In this document: positions 27,651 to 36,901 of the stretch, piece by piece
How positions within the stretch are numbered: the first letter of the stretch is position 1
Layout of the letters: every line of letters starts with the position of its first letter
Source: Cytobacillus praedii
GTDB taxonomy: Bacteria; Bacillota; Bacilli; Bacillales; Cytobacillaceae
DNA length: 64,000 bases
Assembly (NCBI RefSeq): GCF_001439605.1
Contig: NZ_LMBX01000016.1
Coordinates: 64,554 to 128,553 of the forward strand
Reading direction: 5' to 3'
Position numbers and translations under genes: made by a program
The notes under the pieces: model-generated
Databases searched by the model: none
What the model was told of the DNA's origin: nothing
What the model saw: only the letters and a program-made list of their open reading frames with translations

Positions 27651-28772
27651 ATGATTAATCATGAACGGTTATTAAATGAGTTTTTAGAGCTTGTACAAAT
27701 TGATTCTGAAACAAAATATGAAACGGAAATTGCAAAGGTTTTAAAGAAGAAGTTTACTGACTTGGGTGTTGAGGTATTTGAAGATGATACTACTGCACAA
27801 ACTGGCCATGGAGCAGGAAATTTAATTTGTACACTTCAAGGGACAATAGAGGGTGTAGATACAATTTACTTTACATCTCATATGGATACAGTAGTTCCTG
27901 GAAAAGGCATTAAGCCATCTATTAAAGATGGGTATGTTGTAACTGACGGAACAACGATTCTTGGTGCTGATGATAAAGCAGGTCTTGCTGCAATGTTTGA
28001 AGTAATAAAAGTACTAAAAGAACAAAGCATCCCTCATGGAAAAATTGAATTTATTATTACAGTTGGTGAAGAATCCGGTCTTGTTGGTGCAAAGGCACTT
28101 GATTCTTCATTAGTTACTGCTAAATATGGCTATGCGCTTGATAGTGATGGCAAGGTAGGCAATATTATTGTTGCTGCGCCTACACAAGCTAAGGTGAAGG
28201 CAACAATTCTTGGAAAAACGGCTCATGCTGGTGTTGCACCAGAAAAAGGAGTTTCTGCTATCACAATCGCTGCTAAAGCGATTTCAAGAATGCCTCTAGG
28301 ACGTATTGATGAAGAAACCACTGCGAATATTGGCCGCTTCGAAGGTGGTACGCAAACAAACATCGTTTGTGACCATGTGGAAATTTTGGCTGAGGCACGC
28401 TCATTAGTGAATGAAAAAATGGAGCAGCAAGTAAGTAAAATGAAAGAAGCCTTTGAAACAGCAGCTGTAGAAATGGGCGGAAAAGCTGAAGTGGAAGTAG
28501 AAGTTATGTACCCAGGCTTTAAATTTGGCGAAGGTGATCATGTGGTTGAAGTGGCACGCAAAGCTGCTGCAAAAATTGGCCGCAGCTGTGAGTTATTAAA
28601 GAGTGGGGGCGGAAGTGATGCGAACGTGATTGCAGGCTTTGACATCCCAACCGTTAATCTTGCTGTTGGCTACGAGGAAATTCATACAACGAATGAGCGG
28701 ATGCCGATTGAAGAATTAAATAAATTAGCAGAAATGGTAATTGCAATTATTGAGGAAGTAACAGCCCAATAA
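27651..28772 (+). CDS. yqjE: Tripeptidase T-like M20 metallopeptidase (YqjE)
   Basis: Zinc aminopeptidase-type enzyme of the M20/PepT-like group. The 373 residues have metal-binding motifs TSHMDTVVPG, LGADDKAGLAAM and GEESGLVGAKALD, plus the dimerisation insert (about 180-290). CGGGAGGATTGG precedes the ATG. B. subtilis YqjE is the syntenic homolog. Cytosolic peptide turnover is the likely role. A strong hairpin follows. Confidence 0.88.
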   Translation: MINHERLLNEFLELVQIDSETKYETEIAKVLKKKFTDLGVEVFEDDTTAQTGHGAGNLICTLQGTIEGVDTIYFTSHMDTVVPGKGIKPSIKDGYVVTDGTTILGADDKAGLAAMFEVIKVLKEQSIPHGKIEFIITVGEESGLVGAKALDSSLVTAKYGYALDSDGKVGNIIVAAPTQAKVKATILGKTAHAGVAPEKGVSAITIAAKAISRMPLGRIDEETTANIGRFEGGTQTNIVCDHVEILAEARSLVNEKMEQQVSKMKEAFETAAVEMGGKAEVEVEVMYPGFKFGEGDHVVEVARKAAAKIGRSCELLKSGGGSDANVIAGFDIPTVNLAVGYEEIHTTNERMPIEELNKLAEMVIAIIEEVTAQ

Positions 28773-28780
28773 TAAAATGA

Positions 28781-28820
28781 GAGAAGAGAACCTTATTAAA
28801 AATGGGTTCTCTTCTCTATT
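28781..28820 (+). terminator. Hairpin terminator after the yqjE-like gene
   Basis: GAGAAGAGAACC (28781-28792) pairs with GGTTCTCTTCTC (28805-28816). The T-tract is weak (TATTTAAA). Confidence 0.65.
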
Positions 28821-28889
28821 TAAAAAAGACTCTATTCAAAAGATTGTTTTTGGATAAATGGAGTGAGTTAAAATACTAGGCAAAATAAG

Positions 28890-29048
28890 GTTGATTAAAG
28901 CTGAAGGTGCGAGATTCTTCGGGAGAGTGGACAGATGTGACCACACAGGCGCTTTAGCAATGAGAAGGTTCAGGGCCCATCCTGCAGAAAGCGAGTGACC
29001 TGGAGCGGAAATCAACTTCTGCGAATTCGTGTTAAAAGCAACAATGTT
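28890..29048 (-). repeat. Dispersed Bacillaceae repeat, family B (degenerate copy)
   Basis: On the minus strand it begins near GTTGATTTCCGCTCCAGGTC, contains ACTCGCTTTCTGCAGGATGG, and ends in CTCGCACCTTCAGCTTTAAT. This skeleton (fixed ends, GC-rich inverted segments, about 150 bp) matches an element I recall as common between genes in Bacillus genomes. It fills most of the gap between yqjE and the CheW-domain gene. The middle has diverged from the usual form. Confidence 0.6.
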
Positions 29049-29154
29049 TATGAAAACATCCTTTAAAAAAGAAAGCAGCAGGAAGTAGAATATGTTATAT
29101 TTAATCTAGTAATAGTGGTACTATACACCCACTTGAGTGCAGGAGGGGTAGATT

Positions 29155-29631
29155 TTGGAAGAGATGAATAAGGTAGTTGTATTTCAAGTTGGTAATGAAG
29201 AATACGCCATTCCCATTCATTTTGTTATGTCGATTGAAAAAGTAGAGGGGATTACACCAATCCCTCATTTACCTGCTTATGTAAATGGGATTACAAGAGT
29301 ACGGGATGAGCTTATTCCGGTCGTTGACTTTGAAAGAATTCTTTATAATCGCTCATTTAAAGCAAATGAATCGACAAAAATGATTGTTTTACAAACAGAA
29401 ATGCTGTCAATTGGCGTTATTGTTTCAGATGCGAAGGAAATCATTGATATTCCATCTGATAAATTAAAACAGCTAGGACTTCTTGCTTATCAAAAAACAA
29501 CATACTTCACAGGCGTTGCAAACCTGGATTCACGAGTGATTACAATGATTGACCCATCTATTCTCGTTCAATCACTTGATGGGATTAGAGAGATTCAGGA
29601 GTTTATGAAGACACAAAAGGAAACGGTATAA
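29155..29631 (+). CDS. Stand-alone CheW-domain chemotaxis protein
   Basis: A 158-residue protein consisting of one CheW domain (VVVFQVGNEEYAIPIHFVMS through VITMIDPSIL), with no receiver domain, so it is CheW-like rather than CheV. It should scaffold CheA and chemoreceptors. TTG29155 follows AGGAGGGG. It is monocistronic, between a family B repeat and a terminator, and is not in a chemotaxis operon. The gene is absent at this place in B. subtilis as far as I recall. Confidence 0.85.
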   Translation: MEEMNKVVVFQVGNEEYAIPIHFVMSIEKVEGITPIPHLPAYVNGITRVRDELIPVVDFERILYNRSFKANESTKMIVLQTEMLSIGVIVSDAKEIIDIPSDKLKQLGLLAYQKTTYFTGVANLDSRVITMIDPSILVQSLDGIREIQEFMKTQKETV

Positions 29632-29640
29632 TTATGATTG

Positions 29641-29676
29641 AACAGAGGGTTAATGAATCCTCTGTTTTCTTTTTGT
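29641..29676 (+). terminator. Terminator after the CheW-domain gene
   Basis: AACAGAGG (29641-29648) and CCTCTGTT (29659-29666) followed by TTCTTTTT. Confidence 0.8.
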
Positions 29677-29726
29677 TAGATAAATTTGTTAAAATAGTAG
29701 AAGAATAAGTACAAGGAAGTGCCGGC

Positions 29727-31013
29727 ATGAAACAAATGTATCCGAAAAATGGACGAGTCATTTTGCATGTTGATATGAATAGTTTTTATGCTTCGGTCGA
29801 AATGGCCTATGATCCATCTTTAAAGGGGAAACCATTAGCGATTGCAGGCAATCCAAAGGAACGACGGGGAATTATTGTGACGTGCAGCTATGAGGCGAGA
29901 AAGTTCGGTGTGAAAACAACGATGCCTCTTTGGGAGGCACAAAAGCTTTGCCCGCAGCTGATTGTAAAAAAGCCTAATTTTGATCGGTATCGTGCCGCTT
30001 CCATCGGGATGTTTGAAATATTAAATCAATATTCGTCATTAGTTGAGCCCGTTTCAATTGATGAAGGGTACGTAGACATAACGGAAAGCTATGAATTTGG
30101 AACCCCGCTTGAAATTGCTGAAACGATCCAAAGGCAGATTCAGAGGCAGCTTGATTTACCGTGCAGCATAGGGGTTGCACCGAATAAATTTCTAGCAAAA
30201 ATGGCTTCGGATATGAAAAAGCCAATGGGGATCACTGTTCTTCGAAAAAGGGATGTGCCATCCGTTTTATGGCCGCTTGATGTGGAAGAAATGCATGGGG
30301 TTGGGAAGAAAACAGGGGAAAAACTACGGACCATCCATATAAAAACGATTGGTGATCTAGCCAAAGCAAATGATGTTCAATTGAAATCTGTTCTAGGAAT
30401 CAATGGTCCGAGGTTAAAGGAGAGGGCGAATGGAACTGATCAAAGACTAGTTGACCCTGATGCAGCTTCCGAATTCAAAAGTATTGGCAATTCAACCACT
30501 TTGCCCCGTGATGTTTCCAATCAGCAGGAGCTCTTGCAGGTACTTGAAAAACTATCTGAAACGGTATGTGTCAGACTAAAAAGAAAAAAAGTCCTTGCTT
30601 CATCATTAGGGATAACTATCCGTTTCAAGGATCGAAAAACAATTACAAGAAGCAGGAAGCTTCAAAACCCAATTCAAAAGGAAGAGGAGTTATTCCAGAT
30701 AGCTAAACAGCTTTTTTTAAAGCACTGGAATGGTGATTCCGTTCGGCTGCTTGGCATTACGGGAATGGATTTAATTGAGTATAATGAGGCAGTTAAACAG
30801 CTAGACCTCTTTAGCTATGAAAAAGAGGCAAGGAAAGAACCCTTGTTCGCAACATTAGCAAATCTTCGTGAAAAATTTGGCTCACATATTATTGATCGAG
30901 CAGTGATGATGCCGGAGGTTAAATCCGAGCAGCGAAATATTGGGGCAGAAACGAGCTTTAATAAAGATTTTTTGCAGGATTTCCCTTATAGGAAGGCCGA
31001 AAAAGAGGAATAG
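29727..31013 (+). CDS. dinB: DNA polymerase IV (Y-family)
   Basis: Error-prone translesion polymerase. The 428 residues begin with the palm motif VDMNSFYASVE, continue with the second acidic motif VSIDEGYVDIT, the GVAPNKFLAK segment, two HhH motifs and a C-terminal little-finger domain. A beta-clamp-binding peptide is likely in QLDLFSYE. It corresponds to yqjH of B. subtilis. No LexA box was found close upstream, unlike the second Y-family gene at 59373. Confidence 0.95.
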   Translation: MKQMYPKNGRVILHVDMNSFYASVEMAYDPSLKGKPLAIAGNPKERRGIIVTCSYEARKFGVKTTMPLWEAQKLCPQLIVKKPNFDRYRAASIGMFEILNQYSSLVEPVSIDEGYVDITESYEFGTPLEIAETIQRQIQRQLDLPCSIGVAPNKFLAKMASDMKKPMGITVLRKRDVPSVLWPLDVEEMHGVGKKTGEKLRTIHIKTIGDLAKANDVQLKSVLGINGPRLKERANGTDQRLVDPDAASEFKSIGNSTTLPRDVSNQQELLQVLEKLSETVCVRLKRKKVLASSLGITIRFKDRKTITRSRKLQNPIQKEEELFQIAKQLFLKHWNGDSVRLLGITGMDLIEYNEAVKQLDLFSYEKEARKEPLFATLANLREKFGSHIIDRAVMMPEVKSEQRNIGAETSFNKDFLQDFPYRKAEKEE

Positions 31014-31023
31014 TATGCGAGAA

Positions 31024-31052
31024 TTGCATTAATAATTGAATCTTGCTACAGT
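31024..31052 (+). promoter_or_regulatory. Possible sigma-A promoter of gndA
   Basis: TTGCAT (31024-31029), 17 bp, TACAGT (31047-31052). The -10 is weak. Confidence 0.3.
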
Positions 31053-31100
31053 ATAGAGGATTCTTAGCATGAAGATAGGCTTTAGAAGGGGTGTTAAAGG

Positions 31101-32510
31101 ATGGAAAAAACACAAATTGGAATTATAGGTTTAGCGGTTATGGGAAAAAATCTTGCTATGAATATTGAGAGCAGAGGGTATTCCGTTTCCGTCTATAATC
31201 GATCACGAGAAAAGACAGATGATATGCTGAAGGAGACAAACGGAAAAAATATTAAGGGTACATATTCCATTGAAGAGTTTGTGAATTCGATTGAAAAGCC
31301 GAGAAAGATTATGTTAATGGTGAAAGCTGGCGCTCCTACGGATGCAACCATTGAGCAATTAAAACCCCTCCTTGAAAAAGGAGATATCTTAATTGACGGC
31401 GGCAATACGTTATTTACAGATACACAGCGCCGTAATAAAGAGTTAAGTGAATTAGGCTTCCATTTCATCGGTACAGGTGTTTCTGGCGGCGAAGAAGGAG
31501 CATTGCTCGGTCCTTCGCTTATGCCTGGTGGCCAAAAGGAAGCGTATGAGCTTGTTGCTCCAATTTTTAAAGATATTTCTGCAAAAGTAAATGGGGAACC
31601 TTGTACAACGTATATCGGCCCGGATGGTGCAGGACACTATGTAAAGATGGTGCATAACGGGATTGAATATGGAGATATGCAGCTGATTTCAGAGGCTTAT
31701 TTCCTATTAAAACATGTTCTTGGTCTTGGAGCAGATGAGCTTCATGATGTATTTGCAGATTGGAATAAAGGGGAACTTGATAGTTATTTAATCGAGATTA
31801 CTGCGGATATTTTTGCGAAAAAAGATGATGAGACAGGTGAACCGCTTGTCGATCGCATTCTTGATACAGCTGGTCAAAAAGGGACAGGGAAATGGACAAG
31901 CCAAAGCGCATTAGATATGGGCGTGCCGCTTCCAATTATTACTGAGTCTGTGTTTGCCCGCTATATTTCTGCGATGAAGGCTGAGCGTGTCTCAGCAAGC
32001 AAGGTGCTAAGCGGCCCTAGTAAACAAGCTTTTTCAGGGGATAAAAAAGCTTTCATTGAGTCTGTCCGCAAAGCCCTTTACATGAGCAAGATTTGCTCGT
32101 ATGCGCAAGGATTTGCCCAAATGCGTGCAGCATCTGAGGAGTATAATTGGGATTTACGCTATGGCGATATTGCGATGATTTTCCGTGGAGGCTGTATTAT
32201 TCGTGCACAATTCCTGCAAAAGATTAAGGATGCTTATGATCGGGATGCAGGCTTGAAAAATTTACTGCTCGACCCTTATTTCAAAGAAATTGTGGAAAGC
32301 TATCAGGGCGCACTTCGTGAAATCATTGGTGTGGCTGTTCAAAATGGCATTCCTGTGCCATGCTTATCAGCAGCTATTTCTTATTATGACAGCTACCGGA
32401 CAGAAACCTTGCCAGCCAATCTCATTCAGGCACAGCGTGATTATTTCGGTGCCCACACATACGAGCGTATTGATAAAGAAGGCGTGTTTCATACAGAATG
32501 GATGAAATAA
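31101..32510 (+). CDS. gndA: 6-phosphogluconate dehydrogenase, decarboxylating
   Basis: Third step of the oxidative pentose phosphate pathway: 6-phosphogluconate to ribulose-5-phosphate plus CO2 and NAD(P)H. The 469 residues include the dinucleotide motif [13 protein letters not shown] with NRSREKTDD at the phosphate-recognition position. The family signatures [14 protein letters not shown] and [20 protein letters not shown] follow. In B. subtilis (yqjI) it is next to zwf (yqjJ). Here the two are separated by about 15 kb of pilus genes. Confidence 0.97.
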   Translation: MEKTQIGIIGLAVMGKNLAMNIESRGYSVSVYNRSREKTDDMLKETNGKNIKGTYSIEEFVNSIEKPRKIMLMVKAGAPTDATIEQLKPLLEKGDILIDGGNTLFTDTQRRNKELSELGFHFIGTGVSGGEEGALLGPSLMPGGQKEAYELVAPIFKDISAKVNGEPCTTYIGPDGAGHYVKMVHNGIEYGDMQLISEAYFLLKHVLGLGADELHDVFADWNKGELDSYLIEITADIFAKKDDETGEPLVDRILDTAGQKGTGKWTSQSALDMGVPLPIITESVFARYISAMKAERVSASKVLSGPSKQAFSGDKKAFIESVRKALYMSKICSYAQGFAQMRAASEEYNWDLRYGDIAMIFRGGCIIRAQFLQKIKDAYDRDAGLKNLLLDPYFKEIVESYQGALREIIGVAVQNGIPVPCLSAAISYYDSYRTETLPANLIQAQRDYFGAHTYERIDKEGVFHTEWMK

Positions 32511-32520
32511 AAGAATACAA

Positions 32521-32558
32521 AAAACAGCAGCGTTCAATATGAATGCAGCTGTTTTTTT
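32521..32558 (+). terminator. Terminator of gndA
   Basis: AAAACAGC..CGTTCA and TGAATG..GCTGTTTT form an interrupted stem with a run of seven T. Confidence 0.8.
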
Positions 32559-32565
32559 GTACAAA

Positions 32566-33005
32566 TTGGAAAAGGGGATTAAAAATAAAATTAACTCTAT
32601 TAGTAAAATTCGTTCTAATGCAAAAAAAGCAGGGATTATCTATTATTCATATGAACAAATTCAATGGTAAGAAAACGCGAAGAAGGTTAATGTAGAAATA
32701 GGATTAGAAGTTATGGAAACCCATATCTAACAGCTAAGATATCAAGCAGGCTGCGCTGAACCATTCATCGGAAGATTCTATATTCCAAAGGACAATCCAG
32801 TCGCAACAGCTCTTGAATCTATAATTACTGGAGCAAATACAAGGGAATTCCAATGTTTGACATTGGAATTCTGCAAAGTCTAGAGATTTTGTTTCATACG
32901 GACTTGACTATCATGTCTAGGACACTCAACAGGAACAGTGTCAGCCGACATCCTATATGGAAAAATCCAAGTGATATTCCAGTGTGGGATTCTCAGACAA
33001 CTTAA
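32566..33005 (+). pseudogene. Decayed gene of unknown identity at the left edge of the Tad island
   Basis: One frame stays protein-like across several in-frame stops. It reads KINSISKIRSNAKKAGIIYY, stop, ENAKKVNVEIGLEVMETHI, stop, then RYQAGCAEPFIGRFYIPKDN and ALESIITGANTREFQ, stop. After a further stop comes GHSTGTVSADILYGKIQ. The amino-acid make-up and few-stops pattern suggest a broken coding sequence, but I do not recognise the family. It follows the gndA terminator and precedes another terminator at 33082. Confidence 0.4.
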
Positions 33006-33081
33006 GGATTGTCATTAATAAAAAGCAGATGAGGGTTGGAGTCTTAAAGGATGCTAAAAATTGTAGGGAATAGGAAAAAAT

Positions 33082-33115
33082 CACATTGCTAATTTAGTGC
33101 AGTGTGTTTTTTTAT
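33082..33115 (+). terminator. Terminator after the decayed gene
   Basis: CACATTGC (33082-33089) and GCAGTGTG (33099-33106) followed by seven T. Confidence 0.75.
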
Positions 33116-33151
33116 TTTTTGAAATATTTCAATAAATTAATGGTTTATTCA

Positions 33152-33236
33152 GGTAGGTAATCAGCAAATTAGGGAGGCTTAGGAAGACAGCATCCGCCCC
33201 CTCCCTTTGCAATTCAAAAGAACTAAGTCGTCTACC
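33152..33236 (+). ncRNA. Candidate structured RNA element upstream of the tad operon
   Basis: Outer arms GGTAG (33152-33156) and CTACC (33232-33236) enclose a strong hairpin. GCAAA-(TTA)-GGGAGG (33163-33177) pairs with CCTCCC-TTTGC (33200-33210), leaving a three-base bulge. A 20-nt segment after it could form a junction. It does not match T-box, c-di-GMP-I or other riboswitch signatures I know. It lies about 340 bp before cpaB, in the island's 5' region (33116-33574), which has no gene. Confidence 0.35.
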
Positions 33237-33448
33237 CAATTCGTCAAAGGTGAGATGTGATTAATTTCCAAAAAATGAACAATTTGTCCTAATAAAATTA
33301 ACATTTGTAACATAAAAAAGGTGAATTAATTCAATGAAATTTACAAAAGTAACTAAAAGATGACTTATGAATGAGACAAGTATAGTTCATTAGTTTTATT
33401 AATTATTCTAGTTTCAAGACAATATCAGGAATATTTTAACAGACAAAA

Positions 33449-33456
33449 TTCGACAT
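33449..33456 (-). promoter_or_regulatory. Possible Spo0A box near the tad promoter
   Basis: The minus strand reads ATGTCGAA, containing the core TGTCGAA. It lies 16 bp upstream of the -35 element. A 7-base core is expected by chance several times in 64 kb, so position is the only support. Confidence 0.25.
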
Positions 33457-33471
33457 TTTTTTTGGGAGTAT

Positions 33472-33500
33472 TTGACCAATTTGTGAACAGGTGGTAATTA
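33472..33500 (+). promoter_or_regulatory. Possible sigma-A promoter of the tad operon
   Basis: TTGACC (33472-33477), 17 bp, TAATTA (33495-33500), 74 bp upstream of cpaB. Confidence 0.4.
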
Positions 33501-33574
33501 ATATTAAAGGCAAAAAAATTAAGAAAGTATATTTCAAACTACAAAAAGTGAATCGCTAAGAGAGGTAACAATTT

Positions 33575-34357
33575 ATGTTGGAATCAAAGAGAAGAGCCAT
33601 TATTTTCTTATCAATCTCTTTAATATTGGCGTTTATTGCTGGACTATTTTTCCTGCAAAAAATTAAAGAATTAAATAGTGAATTAGGGGGGATGACCAAA
33701 ATATACGTGGCAGCAACTGATATCCCATCACGATCTTTACTTCAGCCTACCCATGTTATACAGGAGGAAATTCCAAATCGCTATGTGAATAATTCACATG
33801 TGACAAATGTTGAGGATTTGATTGATAAGGTTTTAGTTGTTCCATTAGTTGAGGGGGATATTATCACGAAATCCATGTTAAAACCTGTCTCAAATGCAAC
33901 AGATGAAAATAATAGATTAGTAACGATGCTCCAATCAGACCGGATCCGTTTTGATGAAGAATTAGAAGGACTTGATCGTGTTGATATTGTAGTTTCACAT
34001 AATTTTGACGGGAAGCCCGTTACTGAAATCTTTATGAAGGATGTTTTAGTTGCTGCTGTCTCTAAGAGCGAGAAAAACTTTTCTGGAGTAGCTGTTGAAG
34101 TTTCTGCCGAAGATGCGCCGAAAATTATCCATATGCAAAATTATGCGGATTCCATTCGAATACTAAAGGCGAATGTTGGAAAAGGACTCCAAATGAATAC
34201 AGAGACCGATAAGCCGGAAGCTGAGCAGGAGAAAAAAGAAGAAAGTGCAGAAACTCAAAAGGCCCCAGTAACTCCAGTCGCACCACCGCAGGAGCAAAAT
34301 AAAGAAAAAGTTGAAACAACTGAAAACGGGGCTGAAAGCGAAAATAATAAAAAATAG
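33575..34357 (+). CDS. cpaB: CpaB/RcpC-like SAF-domain pilus assembly protein
   Basis: First gene of the Tad/Flp cluster. The 260-residue protein has one N-terminal membrane anchor (about 9-28). A SAF domain with IYVAATDIPSRSLLQ and VVPLVEGDIITKSML, and a CpaB-type middle region, follow. The tail (about 210-260) is low-complexity, rich in Glu, Lys, Pro and Gln. In Gram-negative systems CpaB works with the secretin; here no secretin is present, so a role at the membrane-wall interface is likely. GAGAGGTAAC precedes the ATG. Confidence 0.85.
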   Translation: MLESKRRAIIFLSISLILAFIAGLFFLQKIKELNSELGGMTKIYVAATDIPSRSLLQPTHVIQEEIPNRYVNNSHVTNVEDLIDKVLVVPLVEGDIITKSMLKPVSNATDENNRLVTMLQSDRIRFDEELEGLDRVDIVVSHNFDGKPVTEIFMKDVLVAAVSKSEKNFSGVAVEVSAEDAPKIIHMQNYADSIRILKANVGKGLQMNTETDKPEAEQEKKEESAETQKAPVTPVAPPQEQNKEKVETTENGAESENNKK

Positions 34358-34383
34358 AACCGAACTTAATTTGGAGGGTGCAA

Positions 34384-35544
34384 ATGAGTGCTGAGATAAA
34401 AATATTACTCGTTGGTGATCAAGAACAATCGAAAAATCATTTAAGGGGTGTATTAAATAGCTTCGAAAAAGTTGATTTAATCTCTTATCGTGATTTGAAG
34501 ACTGAGCTGGATCGATTAGCTCCAGATTTAATATTTTTAATTGAATCTGACGATGAATCCTCTGCAGATGCCATTGAATATATCCATGCAATTAATCCGA
34601 TGGCTCTAGTGGTTTTTATCGCATTCTCGCAAAATTTTGATGTATTAAAAAGCGTAATGAGAGCAGGCATTAAAGATTTCTTCGTATTGCCTGATGAAAA
34701 TGCGATGCTGTATGGCCGAATGGATAGCATTATTCAAATGGTCTATCAACGAAAAAAGCAATTAATGGAAACCGCTGTTGCAAGCCAGTCCTTTAAAAGA
34801 GGCAGGGGAAAAATATATTCGTTTTATAGTGGAAAAGGCGGATCAGGCAAAACGCTAATATCTAGTGCTTTTGCACAAACTTTAAAGTTTGAATCGACTG
34901 CTCAAGTAATCTTCATCGATTTAAATTTACACTATGGTGGTGCAGAGGCTTTTCTTTCAATCACTTCTAACCGTTCTTTTGCCGATCTAATGCCGGTTAT
35001 TGATGAACTAAATGAAAGCCATATTCGAAATGTATCCCAGGTGGAGAAGCTATCCAAATTAGAAGTGCTGCTAAGTCCGCGCGATGCAGAAATAGCTGAG
35101 CATTTGCCAGAAGGGTTCATTGCAAGACTATTAAGAACTTGCAGAAGAAGCTATGACTTTGTCATAGTGGATTTGCCTGTAGCCATGAATATTCATTCCT
35201 ATGCGGCTCTTGAAGAATCCGACAAGATTTTTTACATATTAAATTTAGATACCCCTTCTATTAACACTTTAAAACAAGTGGAGGGGCTATTTCAAAGACT
35301 AGGAATTGAAACCGAGAGCAGAATGGAAATCCTCATTAACCAAGTGGGAAAAGAAAATGAGATTAAACCGAGTGATGTAAAGAATATCATTACTTATCCA
35401 ATTGCTGCTAAGTTTCCGCGTGATTTTAAAGGAGTGCAGGCACATATTAATAAAAGCGTGCCCTTTAGAAAGGAAGCTAATGAAAAGAAATTAATCCCAT
35501 TTGCAAAAGGTATTAGAAAATGGGTTGTTCAAATGGTGGAATAA
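34384..35544 (+). CDS. cpaE: CpaE-like MinD/ParA-type ATPase
   Basis: Localises or regulates the pilus machine. The protein has an atypical receiver-like N-terminal domain (about 1-125; FLIESDDESSADAIEYI in place of a clear phosphoacceptor motif). A MinD-like ATPase domain follows with deviant Walker A GKGGSGKT (150-157) and FIDLNLHYGGAEAFL. ATG34384 after TTGGAGGG gives 386 residues; an in-frame GTG at 34378 overlaps the SD. It lies between cpaB and cpaF in the usual Tad order. Confidence 0.85.
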   Translation: MSAEIKILLVGDQEQSKNHLRGVLNSFEKVDLISYRDLKTELDRLAPDLIFLIESDDESSADAIEYIHAINPMALVVFIAFSQNFDVLKSVMRAGIKDFFVLPDENAMLYGRMDSIIQMVYQRKKQLMETAVASQSFKRGRGKIYSFYSGKGGSGKTLISSAFAQTLKFESTAQVIFIDLNLHYGGAEAFLSITSNRSFADLMPVIDELNESHIRNVSQVEKLSKLEVLLSPRDAEIAEHLPEGFIARLLRTCRRSYDFVIVDLPVAMNIHSYAALEESDKIFYILNLDTPSINTLKQVEGLFQRLGIETESRMEILINQVGKENEIKPSDVKNIITYPIAAKFPRDFKGVQAHINKSVPFRKEANEKKLIPFAKGIRKWVVQMVE

Positions 35545-35566
35545 CTCTTAAAAGGATTGATGACAG

Positions 35567-36889
35567 ATGTCATTATTTGAAAGAAGAACGATCAAGTTAA
35601 AAGAAGAACATAAAGGAAATTATGAAAATCAATATATAAGTGAACTAGTCGACCATTACAAAACGAGAATTTTGCGTGAAGCGAACTTAGAACTTTTAAC
35701 AAGTCTTCCTCAAGGCGAAATGAGATTAAGAATTGAACAACTAATTAGCCAATTTATGAGTGAAGAAAAAGTTGTCATCCCTAGACTTGATAAAGAAGAG
35801 CTATTGACAAGAATTATTGATGAATCGGTAGGCTACGGCCCGCTAGAGCCGCTGCTCGATGATTCAACGATCACAGAGATTTTAATCAATGGCCATAAGG
35901 AAATTTATATTGAGAAGCTTGGTAAGCTGCAGCTTGCTCCCGTTGCGTTTAAGGATGACAATCATGTGCGGCATGTCATCGATCGAATTGTTGCTCCTAT
36001 TGGCCGGCGAATCGATGAAAGTTCACCAATGGTAGATGCAAGATTACCAGATGGAAGCCGTGTAAATGCCGTTATACCGCCAATTAGCTTAATTGGTCCA
36101 GTTGTTTCCATCAGGAAGTTTCGAAAAGAACCATTTCAAATGACTGATTTGCTTAATTTTGAATCATTAAATAATGAAATGTCGATATTTTTAGATGCTG
36201 TTGTAAGGGCAAAATTAAATATTTTGATATCAGGCGGTACTGGAAGCGGAAAGACAACTTTGTTAAATGTAATGGGCAACTCCATTCCAAATGGGGAGAG
36301 AATCGTAACGATTGAGGATTCCGCGGAGCTGCGTCTTGATAAACAGAATGTTGTTGGGTTGGAAGCAAGACCTCCTAACGTTGAGGGCTCAGGTGAAATT
36401 ACCATTCGACATTTAGTAAAAAACTCTTTGAGGATGCGTCCTGACAGAATTATCGTCGGAGAGGTACGTGGTGCGGAAGCGTTTGATATGCTTCAAGCAA
36501 TGAATACTGGGCATGAAGGGTCAATTACAACCGTCCACGCCAATACTCCATTTGATGCGTTAAGGCGTGTAGAGGGAATGGTAGTCATGGCGGGAATGGA
36601 TTTACCTACACATATCATCCGTGAGTATATTGTTGGTGCGCTAGATATTATCGTCCAAGGAGAAAGGCTAACGGATGGAACGAGAAAGTTAACATCCATT
36701 TGCGAGATTCATAGGGAAGACAATGGAGAAATTGTCATTAAGGAAATTTTCTCATTCAGAAGAATTGGGATGAAGAAAACGGGAGAAATTGAAGGGTATT
36801 TTGCACCTACTGGAGTAGTACCTAGATGTTTAGAAAGGATAAAAATGTTCGGCATTACTCTTCCAGAAAATCTTTTTAAAAGTAAATAG
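35567..36889 (+). CDS. cpaF: CpaF/TadA secretion ATPase
   Basis: Hexameric motor of the Tad pilus. The 440-residue protein has the N-terminal domain typical of CpaF and Walker A GGTGSGKT (223-230). The Asp box VTIEDSAELRL, the Walker B region DRIIVGEVRGAEAFDML and the His box GHEGSITTVHANTP follow. AAAGGATTGATG precedes the ATG. It is the best single marker that this is a type IVc (Tad) rather than a competence pilus locus. Confidence 0.95.
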   Translation: MSLFERRTIKLKEEHKGNYENQYISELVDHYKTRILREANLELLTSLPQGEMRLRIEQLISQFMSEEKVVIPRLDKEELLTRIIDESVGYGPLEPLLDDSTITEILINGHKEIYIEKLGKLQLAPVAFKDDNHVRHVIDRIVAPIGRRIDESSPMVDARLPDGSRVNAVIPPISLIGPVVSIRKFRKEPFQMTDLLNFESLNNEMSIFLDAVVRAKLNILISGGTGSGKTTLLNVMGNSIPNGERIVTIEDSAELRLDKQNVVGLEARPPNVEGSGEITIRHLVKNSLRMRPDRIIVGEVRGAEAFDMLQAMNTGHEGSITTVHANTPFDALRRVEGMVVMAGMDLPTHIIREYIVGALDIIVQGERLTDGTRKLTSICEIHREDNGEIVIKEIFSFRRIGMKKTGEIEGYFAPTGVVPRCLERIKMFGITLPENLFKSK

Positions 36890-36901
36890 AGGGGGGATAT
36901 T

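Noticed and set aside
33152..33236. c-di-GMP riboswitch upstream of the tad operon
   Set aside because: Considered because pili are often c-di-GMP controlled, but the conserved GEMM-I motifs (tetraloop receptor, GGGNCAAA) are absent. Kept only as an unclassified structure.
34163..34591. 142-residue minus-strand frame across the cpaB-cpaE junction
   Set aside because: Antisense shadow of the low-complexity cpaB tail; no SD and not conserved-looking.
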